Origin: Sabellastarte sp. h YS-2021
Taxonomy: Eukaryota > Annelida > Polychaeta > Sabellida > Sabellidae
Length of the DNA: 64,000 nt
Direction of reading: 5' to 3'
NCBI GenBank assembly: GCA_964017235.1
Contig: OZ024929.1
Coordinates: 22,193,464 to 22,257,463 of the forward strand
Below, one piece after another: positions 35,301 through 46,104 of this stretch. The notes under the pieces were generated by a model. The model had not been told where the DNA came from, ran no database searches, and was given only the letters and a program-made list of their open reading frames with translations. How positions within the stretch are numbered: the first letter of the stretch is position 1; each line of letters opens with the position of its first letter. A program made the translations under genes and the position numbers.

Positions 35301-35689
35301 CATTTGGTCTGGTTTTTCGATAAAACTTGGGTTAACTTTGATTCATGCACTTTGATGGATTAACTTTAAGATCAAGATGGATCAAAATTAGTTGATGGAA
35401 GATTTTTCCGGAAAGAAGACGAATGTTTTTCTCAGTCATAGTATGATCAGAGAGTACCTCACAACTGAATAAACCCTTTAGATATTCCGATGGATAAAGA
35501 ACTTTTTTTCAAAATTGTGAGAAATAAGAAAAAAATCAAATATTTAATCTTTTCAGCTAAGGTGATTCATTGACTGTGGTTAGTTATAAGTCATCAGTCA
35601 TAAATTTGATCTGATCTTGATCTGATTATAGTTAGTGAATGCTGCCCCTCGAAGCTATTTGTTTCCTGTGTAAATTCTCATTCAAATTC

Positions 35690-35870
35690 GACCTTTATAG
35701 CTTAATCTCTACTGAGTAGTGGACTCTAAGGCGCAACAACACAATAGCAATATCCAAGTTCAAAATCCAGGGACAGAAATAGGTCAGCACCACGGATAAT
35801 CCATAAGAGAAAATGAGCTACAGAGGAATACATTCATAAGTGGTGTTTAGGCATCACGGTTGCCACTTCC
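35690..35870 (-). mobile_element. L2-like LINE tail fragment
   Basis: The plus-strand order CTTTATAGCTTAATCTCTACT, GGACTCTAAGGCGCA and GGTCAGCACCACG parallels the 3' tails at 24500-24560 and 55150-55245. Only the tail remains. Confidence 0.4.
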
Positions 35871-35929
35871 CCATCCCAGGAAGCCAGGGGTTGTGGAGGT
35901 TTTATTGTGGTCTACCTCAAATCATTGCG

Positions 35930-38760
35930 GGGTTCACTGATATTACAGCAAGGATGTGTGGTGCACTCTGATTGGCTGACCTTTGGGGTCAGAGGCGATG
36001 CCCCCTCTATTCCCTCCAAAACTGTATTTTCCCTCCAGTTTTGTAAAGTTCTGTGAACTGGGTGGATGACATGAAAAATTTAACTGTTTATCTGTTTTAT
36101 TTAATGATTTTATGTGGTGTTTTATTGCTAGACTGTAAATTGTACCAATTTTAACTGATGGTCATAATATTACTGAGCTGCGTTTGCACACTGTGTATTA
36201 TGTGAACTATGGACTGCAGTTGTGGCAGTTTGCAGGAATTTGTCTTCTTGATAGTGTCAGGCTTCACTTGGCTAATCAGAAGGGATGGTCTAACCTATGT
36301 TATTAACCCTTGCTAAGTGAATTCTGAATCCGTGGAAGCCAGATTTCTATGAGAGTGTGCTCCCTTCATGCGTTGTAGTGTCAGTGATTTTTGACTTATA
36401 TAAAATGTGCAAAAATAATAACTGGTGCACCACTTGCACTAAGAAGCACTTTTCACAGACTGGTAAAAAATGCCCTGTAAATATAGAGAAGCAAAAACAA
36501 GAGAAGGCAGCCGTGAATGTTTCAGTGGAGGAAGGCAGTAATATATGGGACAGTCTGTTGGGTCAAACCGTAACCAAGAGCCTGGCCTTGGCTGGGTGCA
36601 GCACTAAGGTGGGCACTCACAAAGACTTGTTTGTAGTTGGACCTGGTACCCCTGGTCATGGCGACCTCTGTGCCTCTTCCAGTGCTGATTCGACAGACAC
36701 GGAAGAAGAAGAGGACAGTGGTGACATTCAAGCAAGGATTCTTCAGAAGTTGCAGAGAATGAACAGTTGCCTGGATGTGGTTGAGCAGCAGGTGGGACAG
36801 AAGTCTTCAAGATTAAGCAAGGACCATAAAAAACATAAGTTAAGTACTGTTTGTAAACCGTTAAAAGTGCCAGTAAATTAAAGTAGAAAAGTCAAGTGTT
36901 ATGTTCAGATGTTTCATCTGATGATTCAGATTTCCCTACTTTGAGTGATATAAGGTCCTCAAAGGCTGTCCAGAAGAAGATTGACAGGTCGACTGCTAAC
37001 TTGGACTCAAGTCATATTCCACAAGGTAATGATCAGACCCAAAAACTGAAATCTAAAAGGGGGGGGGACCTGTGGAAGTGCTAGTAAACAAAAAAGTAGC
37101 TTTGCCCCATGAACACAAACTGGGGGCTTTGAATCGCCATTGGTCACTTATAACCAGCTGTGCTTAACTCAGTTTATTCAGGATTTTGTCAAAAACATCA
37201 TTGATGAGCAAGATGGGGACTGTAAAGATAAAATGCTTCATTATCTAGGAGATTTGATGGAGGATGAGACTGATTTTAGCTGGTCAAGTGCTAAATCAGC
37301 CCATGCAGTCCTCCTATGTGAAATGGAGCGGGGCTCACTAGATTGGTTTAATACTGACCGGATTGATCGCATAAGACGTGCCCATGCTCAACGTCATAGT
37401 GCTCAACTGAAACAGAACTGGCAAAAAAGCACTGAGCAAACCAAAAACCATGGTTTTGTAAGGCTTTCCAGGTGGGTATGTGTTATCACAGTAAAGACCA
37501 CGAGAACAATGGCAAAAATCATAGGCATATATGTGCTTACTGTATTTCCCTTACTGTATTTCAAATCATGACACACCCACAGAAGGATTGTTTGTTTTCC
37601 AAGAAATCAGGTTTGTCAAAAAACAATCAAATGGCTGCTCAGCAGAACTAGGGCTGAGCAGATTGCCTGCACAAAACACAATATGTACTGTTATCTCTAC
37701 ACCCTATAAAACAGAGGTAGGTCATGTCAGTACTGCAAAAGTGGCTGCTCAAGGATCTTTAGAGAGACAGGTAACCTGACAGGTAACCTGACTATTATGT
37801 CTGGGTCATATCAACGTTTACTTGACTTGTTGCGTTGTCTGGGACTTGACATCAGCCACAAAAAGTTATGTTCCACCCAGTACCAATGCTGTATGTCTGG
37901 GCGTCGAGATGGACACCATATGACGCACTATTTCTGTTCCTGAAGACAAGTTGCGGTGCATATGCCAGATGGGAGATGACTGGGGTAATAAGCATTTCTG
38001 CTCTGTGCATCAGTTGTAATCTTTGCTAGGTCATGTCATGTATATTCAGAAATGCGTCGGACCATCACATTTTTTTTGTGAACAGAATACTTGAACTCCT
38101 GAGATCAAACTATGAAGCAAAAAGCATTACACTGAATCATGACTTCAAAAGAGATATCAGATGGTTTAAAACGTTTTTGTGTCATTTTAATGGCACTGCA
38201 TTTTACGACCATAAACCAATTCAAGAAGTTTTGGAGCTTGCCTAGTTGGTTTCGGTGGCAGGTGTAACAATAAAGTTTATAACTTCCCCACTGTCAAACA
38301 TTACAAAAACTTGCACATAACCCACTTAGAGATGGTAAACATACTGGTGGCAGTCAGAATTTTTGGTCCTAGTTGGTCAAACAAAAAAGTACTGGTGAGA
38401 TGTGATAATCAAGCGGTTGCACATGTACTGAACAATGGTAGAACAAAAGTTGCTTTCATGGCAGCTTGTGTGCAGAACATATGGTTGGAAGCCGCCTTGT
38501 ATATCAAACAGTCTGTCAAGGTTAAATGTAAAATTGGGTTTTCATTCTAATAAATACACATTTCACACATTTCGATGCTCAGGGACCACTCTGGCTTATA
38601 GGTCTAATGCCTCACTTCAGTTCATAAAGAAACATGGCTCCTGGGCTTCGGACAGTGTTTGGACTTACATTCAGGAAAATCAGCATTCTAGCAAAGAAAT
38701 TGCCCGGACTTTTACTCATATTGTATAAATGTTTACCTATTTCTACTGGGCCTTTGAGAG
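35930..38760 (+). mobile_element. Second Ngaro/DIRS-type fossil, badly broken
   Basis: This has the same plan as the element at 26890 but much shortened: a 5' region with GATTGGCTGACC near 35970, a gag-like part (about 36404-37560), remnants of reverse transcriptase and RNase H (about 37800-38550) and the end of the recombinase (about 38525-38728). It is broken in many places, at least five, and clearly older than the first copy. The gag-like parts of the two copies are similar enough in order to place them in related families. Confidence 0.8.
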
Positions 38761-38884
38761 TTTTATATTATATACATGTGATTATATTATATACATATAT
38801 TTCAATGCATACTTATCTGGGGCTGATCTCTTACATCAGTGAATAATCTACCCTTAGGGCTATTATCTAGCATATTACACAACA

Positions 38885-39000
38885 TTCTGGCCTAGTGGTT
38901 CACAAGTTGGCATTAGTGGTAGACTTGGTTTACTGGTCTCCTGGGTTTGAATCCTTCAGATCGTCATTCATCAGCCCTGGATTCAACTCCATTATGTTTC
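38885..39000 (+). repeat. tRNA-like SINE head
   Basis: TGGCCTAGTGG (38888-38898) matches a pol III A box and GGGTTTGAATCC (38942-38953) a B box, with normal spacing. The sequence does not fold as a tRNA, and the body fades quickly. Confidence 0.6.
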
Positions 39001-40435
39001 ATGTAATAATGTGATAACTAACTAGCCAACCTTATTTACATGCATAGTCACTGTATTCATTCAGTAAATGTAATTCTTTATGTAGTAAATATAAATCTTT
39101 ACCTGTGTTATCTCTGTAATTGGATACTGTTAATGAACTGTACATACTATTAGTTATAGTTATCATGTATACGTAGAGTGCATTGATTTTGTATAATAAT
39201 TAATGAATCAATTCCTCCATTGTGTCTGTCTCTTGACTAATAATACTACTACTAATTATAATAATTAATGCCATCCTTATCCTTTTAGCTTATGATAATG
39301 CAAACCATATCACTGGCACTGGTGCTGTCATTGTGAAAAACAAAGACAAAAGTGCATCAATGAAGCATGGTGATTCTTTAAACCTAAGTCTCAACCAAGG
39401 GTAGTGTTAATAGGAAAGAGGTGTTTATGTAGTAGTTTTCATAATATTTGAGTTTACTGTCAATCCTGGGAGAAAGTTAACTCAATTATCACATATCTAT
39501 GTGAAGCATCAAGCTTTTCTCTTTTCATAAAAGGAGTTGACAAATGTACAGTTTTAATTAGAGGTTCAACAAATTATAAGTAACAGTAATCAGTCTAATA
39601 TTGTATATTCACTCTGCTGTTCCTTAACTATGCTCTCTGTAACTTATTGTCATATTTTTTTCATAATTTATCCCAGATTTATCCTAATTACTGCAATCAC
39701 TACTTTCTACTTATTCCTTTCTTATTTTAAGGCCACGTTTTCTGGCATAGTTACCTAAATTGAAGTTCACTTTTGGTGGCCTAAATCTCTACAGTATTTC
39801 TGTATCATTAGTTATCTTATTTATATGTTCGTACGTACTTTTATGCTTGGTAATTAGTCTGCACTGAAATTAAGGATACCTTATTCTGGTAGTTGACTCT
39901 ATATGACACTACATTCAAGTTTTAAAGTGCCCTTATCTTGTGAGATTATAACTTGTTGTAGGTTAATGCATGTTAAATAGTTACAGCCAGTAACTGTGTC
40001 CATGTAAATGAATATAATAATCCCAGCTACGTTATTATTTAAAATTCAAACTTGTACTCATTCAGCACAGTGTACAGATATTTACATTGAAAAGGGTGTG
40101 ACAAAACATTGCATTATCAGGCACACAGTATAATAAATCATCTGTGTTTTAACAACAATGGTAGTGTACTGTATTTACTACTTAAAGGAGAAATGTTTCA
40201 TCTCAGGACAAAAATCTCACTAAATTTCACTGTTGGGATATTTTATAGGTGTTATCTAGACAATTAAACAAACCGAACTGACTGTTGAGGTATTGCATAT
40301 CATCTGACAGTGAAATCCTCTATAATTCTTAATATTCATAGCAGTGTTACAGGTTTGATATGTACATTAATCAACTGGCACTCGCAATGCTTATGTTAAG
40401 ATGTTTACTTTAGCATCACATTTCACTGAGGAATG
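39000..40435. other. Intergenic, nothing recognised
   Basis: AT-rich sequence without a supported gene or repeat. Confidence 0.5.
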
Positions 40436-40439
40436 AATA

Positions 40440-43150
40440 ATTTTAAATGCTCATGACCTCTCGACTTTGGACTTAATGTTTTTTTTTTGCAAACAATGAT
40501 ACCCATACATGAAGTCCAACAAATTAAGATTGGTTTTAATGGAAAGTTTTAACCCAAAACATGTTGTAATGTTTTTCCAAAGGTCAAACACAATTTGACA
40601 TCTGGCAAATAAGTGGGTAATGTTTTCGCATTGCTGATCACATATTCCACAGGTAAATAATTACTTCCCTGCTAAATACTGCTAAACACAACACTAATAA
40701 GAAATGGAATAAGAAATGGAACATGTGTTTCTCCAATTTAACTTTAGAAATAAGATTTTGCTATCTATGAATTTTGTTATCGGATGTTTCATTCTATAGA
40801 AATGTATACTTTCAGATTTAATTTATATTTTGTTTTAATTCAACTGGGACAAAAATGATTCCATCTGAGTTAAGTAGGCCTGTCACCTAGTTATGCATGT
40901 TTTGAACCAGATTATCTTATGCCAAATGCTACTACTAAAGAGATCTTTGTTTTGACATTTTAATTTTTAAATGATGTTATCAATTTCAAATACATTACTC
41001 CAGAAGGAATTAAGATTTATATGTGTGTTTTACAGCTTTCTTGTAGTAATATGTTCCATTGCAACCTTGCCTTTGATAAAAAATACTTTTTATCCACCTA
41101 AGTTTTAATGAATTTTAAAATTTAAAAATAGCTACCGTAAGTAGTCCACTATTTAAATAATCAGCACAGACATTTGGTCTTTTAAATTGGTATGTTTTCC
41201 CTCCCCATACATAGGAAAAACCATTCTGTTTAAATCATCTTACACTATTTGGGGTGTAACAACAGACATCATTGAATGATTAAATTTAGACATAATCATT
41301 GTTTGTATCACGGCTATCCCAATAGGAGCAACCTACTCTTCCAACAACAATTTAGTAGTTTTTTGGCTTGTTCATTGCTATATTGAAATTTAGTTCAGGT
41401 AGATTTTCCAGATATACTGAAAACTCAAAACCAAAAATGAAAACTCTGTATCTCCCCAGTGTAGCTTTGCCGAAATATTTAGCTTTTCTTTTACAGTGAT
41501 TTTGGTACATATTCATATAAATTTAGTTTTTTTTCAGTATTCATTTTGAGATCTGACCTAAAAGAACAAAATGTTTAAAGCTGTCTGCAAGGAATTTTGA
41601 ATTCCATTAAGTAGTAGTGTAGTGTCATCTACAAATTGCATAATTTTCAAGGCCTGGACATCACGACACTGATAATAATAGCTAATAAACTTTTTAGTCA
41701 AAATATTTAAAATTTCTGGAACAGTTAAGAAAAGATATTGTAAAATTGGATCTTCTTGCCTACATCCACGGGCAATGTGTGTAACGAACTCAAAGAATTC
41801 CGCATTGTTACACAAAAGCAGTTGCATTACTGCTAAATAATTTTATACAGTTAATAAAGGCTTTATCAAAACCAGAGATCAAGTTGAGTTCAAAAATTTC
41901 AGTGACACAGTCAAAGTTTTTTTTTCGAAATCTATTAACAGGATCAAACATGGAATGTTATGCTTTTCTGTAAAAGTCATGATGTCATAAACCACATGGA
42001 ATATTTTTCCGTGTATGTCATGCTTTGATATAACATGTTTGGCTCTTTGAGATTAAATTATCAAGACAGGGCTTCATTCTTTCTAAGACACCAGATACTA
42101 ACTTATATACAGCACATAGGAGAAATATTGATCTCCAGTTCCTTAAACAATAGTCTGTTCCTACCATTTTTGGCAAGCATATAAAATGCTTTGACGCCAT
42201 GATATTGGTTACATACCTTTGCATTTGTAATGTGGTTTTTTCAGTTTTCCACAAAATACTTTCAAGACCGTCAAAAGCCATCTATATGCATAGATTTATT
42301 GCTTTTCATCTTTTTAACACATTACCTGATGTTCCAAGTAAATTATGCTTATTTTTTAAAAAGATTACTATAGGATTATTGCATTGATTTTAATATTTTG
42401 TGTTGTTCTGTTATAACAAAACCATCAGGTGTTTGCATTTTTAATGTTATCAACAAAAGTTTGGGTTTACAATTTGCAAAAAAAGTTGGTGGGTTTTATA
42501 CCCTGGTCTTGACATTGCAAATGTGCTCTTACCATCTGACCTATTTTATTTTTTTATTTATAGACATCCCAAATTTCTAGAAGCATATTTGTCTATGGTC
42601 AGTTCAATAGTGTGATGGTTGTATTCAAGATTATAACTTGGAAAACCATAATTTATTTATTTTTGAAATCACATTAGTTCAATCAAAAGTATAATCACTC
42701 TACATATAAACATTCATATTGCTTTGTATCAATGTCACCAGCAGCTTAAGTAAAGTTTAAAATTACTTTAGAGGCCTTTAAGTACTTGTGCACTTGATAT
42801 TTTTTATCTTTTAAGTAAAGTATGCAATTACTTCTGACCTGATTGGACAATAAAACTTTTTTCCTAGACAAAAAAAGATATTATATAGTGATGCATATAG
42901 ACCACAAACTAAAAAATGATAAGTATCAAATCTTTTCACAAATATTTCTAACCTATCTTGTTGCTGATACACTTTTTCATCAGTGTTAATTTTGCACCTA
43001 AGAATGTATTAATTGTAGAAAGTCCTTCTGTTTCTTTATCGATTTGCATATGAAAAAGTTGCCCACAAAGATGACATAGTTAACAGCATGATAATATTGT
43101 GTATCACAATTAAAACCCCCAAGTAAAATTTCGAAAAATGTAAAATTGAC
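40440..43150 (-). mobile_element. Decayed L1/Tx1-type LINE, most of ORF2
   Basis: Read on the minus strand, with many shifts: an endonuclease scrap LLGGFNCD near 43120 (GGDFN motif); DYCLRNWRSIFLLCAVYKL and CLDNLISKSQTCYIKA at 42018-42160 (the NWRPISLLCVDYK...QTGFI-GR region of reverse transcriptase); ARGCRQEDPILQYLFL and IMQFVDDTTLLL near 41600-41780 (GxRQGDPxSPYLF and FADDT); SWSNVFEID near 40990; and a C-terminal zinc knuckle CGICDQQCENITHLFARC near 40600. It is much older than the LINE at 18109 and from a different lineage (the VDDTT and LLCAVYK wording differs). Confidence 0.85.
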
Positions 43151-43254
43151 ACATTGCCTCAGGTCCAAAGAAAGGTAATAAGAACCGCAGTTGGAGGAAT
43201 ATATACATTTTATTCATCTAACACACATATACACATCTAGTTGTATGTACAATT

Positions 43255-43665
43255 ATAGCAGAATACACGGTGATGACTTTGAGGCCACCTTAGTTATGAA
43301 AGGTATTTAAGGCCAAGGCGGAAAAGTTAAGGTGGCCCTATCTTGTGGTTAGCAAGTAAGGTCACCTAATGGTTTAGAATAATTTTGGTTTAAGTTCATG
43401 TTGACCTCAAAGTAATTATTAAACTTACACCCCAATCAGAGGTGGCCATGCTGTTATGGTCTGTACAGTTATGAAGATTACATAATGAAGACCTCAAGGC
43501 CACCTTAAGTACATGATATAGATATAAGGGCAGGAGATAAAGGTTAAGGTGGCCCTATCTTGTGGTTAGCAAGTAAGGTCACCTTAAATGAATTTAGAAT
43601 GATTTGGGTTTAAGTTAGGGTGGCCTCGGTGTGAATATCTGAGTTTGAACAAGATTAGAGGTGGT
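43255..43665. repeat. ~218-bp direct duplication with AAGGTCACCTTAA motifs
   Basis: AAGGTGGCCCTATCTTGTGG followed by TTAGCAAGTAAGGTCACC occurs near 43329 and again near 43547, and flanking segments such as GAGGCCACCTTA also recur. Two units are visible. The TAAGGTCACCTTAA motif at 43574-43587 is shared with other repeats in the window. Confidence 0.8.
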
Positions 43666-43669
43666 GAGA

Positions 43670-44400
43670 CGTTTATGGTTAATTTAGGAAATCTTTAAAA
43701 TTTCTTGTAGGAAAACATTCGTTTTTAACTTTACTGAAATTTTGTTAAAACTAACTTTTTTTGTGGAAAAGAAGAAGCCCCTGGAGGGGAATAGCAAATA
43801 TGGTGAGATTAAGGCCAATAGTAAGATGACAAGATGAAAATACAGATTTAGTGAATAAAAGATGCAGTAGATATAATTATATTGTCTGTAACAATAGCTG
43901 GGTTGTTGTACAAATTTTGATGCATAAATCCGTAAAAGTGTTATGATTTCATCCTCTGAAATCCAAATCAGGTCAGCAGTAGATTTATACAGAACCTAAT
44001 TTTTATTCATGACAAAAACTAATAAATAATTGTTGCAACAGCATTTCTTTCACCATCATTCCCATTCATACGTCTGACAAATTTTGCACTTGGCAGTCAT
44101 TGTGTTACAAAATTATATGAACCATATGGTTTTGGCAGCTTCCATGGTGTACCTTACTGATGACATTTTCAAACCACCAAATGGAAGAGTCAAGGTTTCA
44201 TTGGAGACTAGATGCTTTCAGTTGCTCCACACAAAATTCATAAAAAAGAGCTTTTAATTCAGAGATTACTCACCAGAATTTAAAATATTTTGACAGATGG
44301 TCATTGTTAGTACACAACTTTCTATGTTGGTGTACAAGATTGTAATCCAGTGCTGAAAAACAAACCCAAAGCCAAATATTTCAAGAGCAGCTTTCATAAA
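43670..44400. other. Intergenic, nothing recognised
   Basis: I see no supported frame or repeat here. Confidence 0.5.
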
Positions 44401-44404
44401 GTCA

Positions 44405-44505
44405 GTTTTACTGTGCTGACCAATGGCAAGCAACTACCAGCTTTCCAACTTGAGGTTGGGACGGGATTCGAATTCCGATCGCAGAGGTGGGAGGTGAGAG
44501 TGTTA
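44405..44505 (-). mobile_element. tRNA-derived SINE (family 1), head-containing fragment
   Basis: The minus strand shows GTAACACTCTCACCTCCCACC, a B box within GAATTCGAATCCC, and AAGCTGGTAGTTGCTTGCC, as in the copies at 7690 and 52038. The 3' tail is missing. Confidence 0.75.
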
Positions 44506-44509
44506 CTAG

Positions 44510-45845
44510 AATGGGTTTATTGTAAAAAAAATATTACAGCAACGTTTTGTTTTAGCCAAAGGAAGGCAGCTTGTCTCTTATATTTGTCTCTGAAACCTCT
44601 ATAATTTAAACAATTCAGATCAAGTTTTTCCTAACATGAGCTCTTATGGAATTTAATTTTGGTAGTGATAAGTAACTTCATCTGTTCCTTCATTATTTTA
44701 GGTTTTTATTTCTTCTAAAAATTTGGATCATGATGACTTGGTGCTTAGATCTTAGTGAGGTTAATTTTGAAAGAGTTACTAGAAGCTACATATAGTTGCT
44801 ACTGTTGTCTATATTTGCACTTTAAGACTTGTTAGACAGAGTTCTTACTTAGCAGTACAGCTACCCAAAGTGAGTTCGTTTTTGTGCCATGTAGGTAACA
44901 AACCAAATCTTTAACTGAACCTACACCTTTCAGTAAGAAGTGTGTGTCCTGCAGACAAACAATTGAAGCACCTGTTTCTTTAAGGTGAGAAAAAACATTT
45001 TTCGTTTCATTTTACGAATCCCCCGCAATTTGCAGATAAGAATTTAAAAATTGAGTTACCCACCCCCCATCTTCCCAAAATGCACTAAAACTTGCAGATC
45101 CAGAGGGCCTGTGTATTATTATTATTATTACTATTATTCACAATGGTCTTAAACACAGGAATGTCCCTGAACTATTTTTGTCAGAATAGTTCTTATATTT
45201 TCCTTTACCTTTGCAAATTGTCCTGAACTTGTTCCTTATTATCATCATCTGGAACATCATCAAGCTTGTTTGGAGATCTTTGCGTGCTATGTAATTTGAA
45301 ATTTGTTCAGGTGAGATGAGGGACATTTGGCCTCATTTCAGACTTTGGTAATCTATTCAGTTTTTTATCGTCATTTGGGGCATTTAAACCATAAAATGCA
45401 GGAATGCACAAAAACTCCACAAAAAATCCTAATTCTGGGGTATTTCTGAATCATTTGCCAATATCTTTCAGCTTCATAATTAAATGATGTGAAGGTAAAT
45501 AGGAGCAGATTAGCCTTTTCTCTCAAATTTAAGATTGCTTGTTTGCAATTATATCTTATCAAAACAACCTTATCCAGTCACAAACTGCAGAAAACTTGTA
45601 ACTACTTCTGCCTGTGAACTTTTATAAGCTGATAGATAACACAGATATTTGGCTTCCAAATGTTAGATTACTTGACAGAACAAAATAATGTAATAATGTA
45701 TACATTTCATTACATTAAATTAGCATAAATTGTAGGCTTTTCTGATTTCCGAAAAGTTGAATCATATAATCATTTTGAATCATACAAATATTGATACAAC
45801 CAAAGAACAACATGACAACAATGCAATCTAGAAATATAAACTATT
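44510..45845. other. Intergenic, downstream of the glucanase gene, nothing recognised
   Basis: An ATT microsatellite run lies near 45115-45135. No supported gene is seen. Confidence 0.5.
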
Positions 45846-45849
45846 CATA

Positions 45850-45855
45850 TTTATT
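45850..45855 (-). terminator. Polyadenylation signal AATAAA of the glucanase gene
   Basis: AATAAA on the minus strand lies about 93 bases past the stop codon at 45948-45950, a normal distance for a short 3' untranslated region. Confidence 0.55.
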
Positions 45856-45947
45856 GATTCGCATGTATGTGGTTCATCTTTACACCAAGTGTACCAATTT
45901 TGTCACAAAGAGATATAACTTCAAATGACTAAATATTCCATATATGA

Positions 45948-46104
45948 TCATGCCTCCTGAGGACAGTCTACTTCTTGCTCTGGTGGGAGGTCATCACGCT
46001 TGTAAATTCTAACATAATCCACCTGCATGGCGTCATTGACATTGTTCTCTCTCTCTTTCAGCCAGGTCCAAAGCCAGCCAGAGGTCTCGTCCTCTCCCCT
46101 TGCA
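45948..46104 (-). CDS. Glucanase exon 11 (C-terminus and stop)
   Basis: Acceptor ATTACCTAG precedes 46104, which supplies the third base of codon 363. The exon contains TSGWLWTWLKE and AMQVDYVRIYKRDDLPPEQE and ends at TGA 45948-45950. The VDYVR-x-Y segment closes the GH16 fold in this family. Confidence 0.92.

Noticed and set aside
38885-38960. Possible tRNA gene
   Set aside because: A and B boxes are present, but there is no cloverleaf stem pairing, so it is a SINE head.
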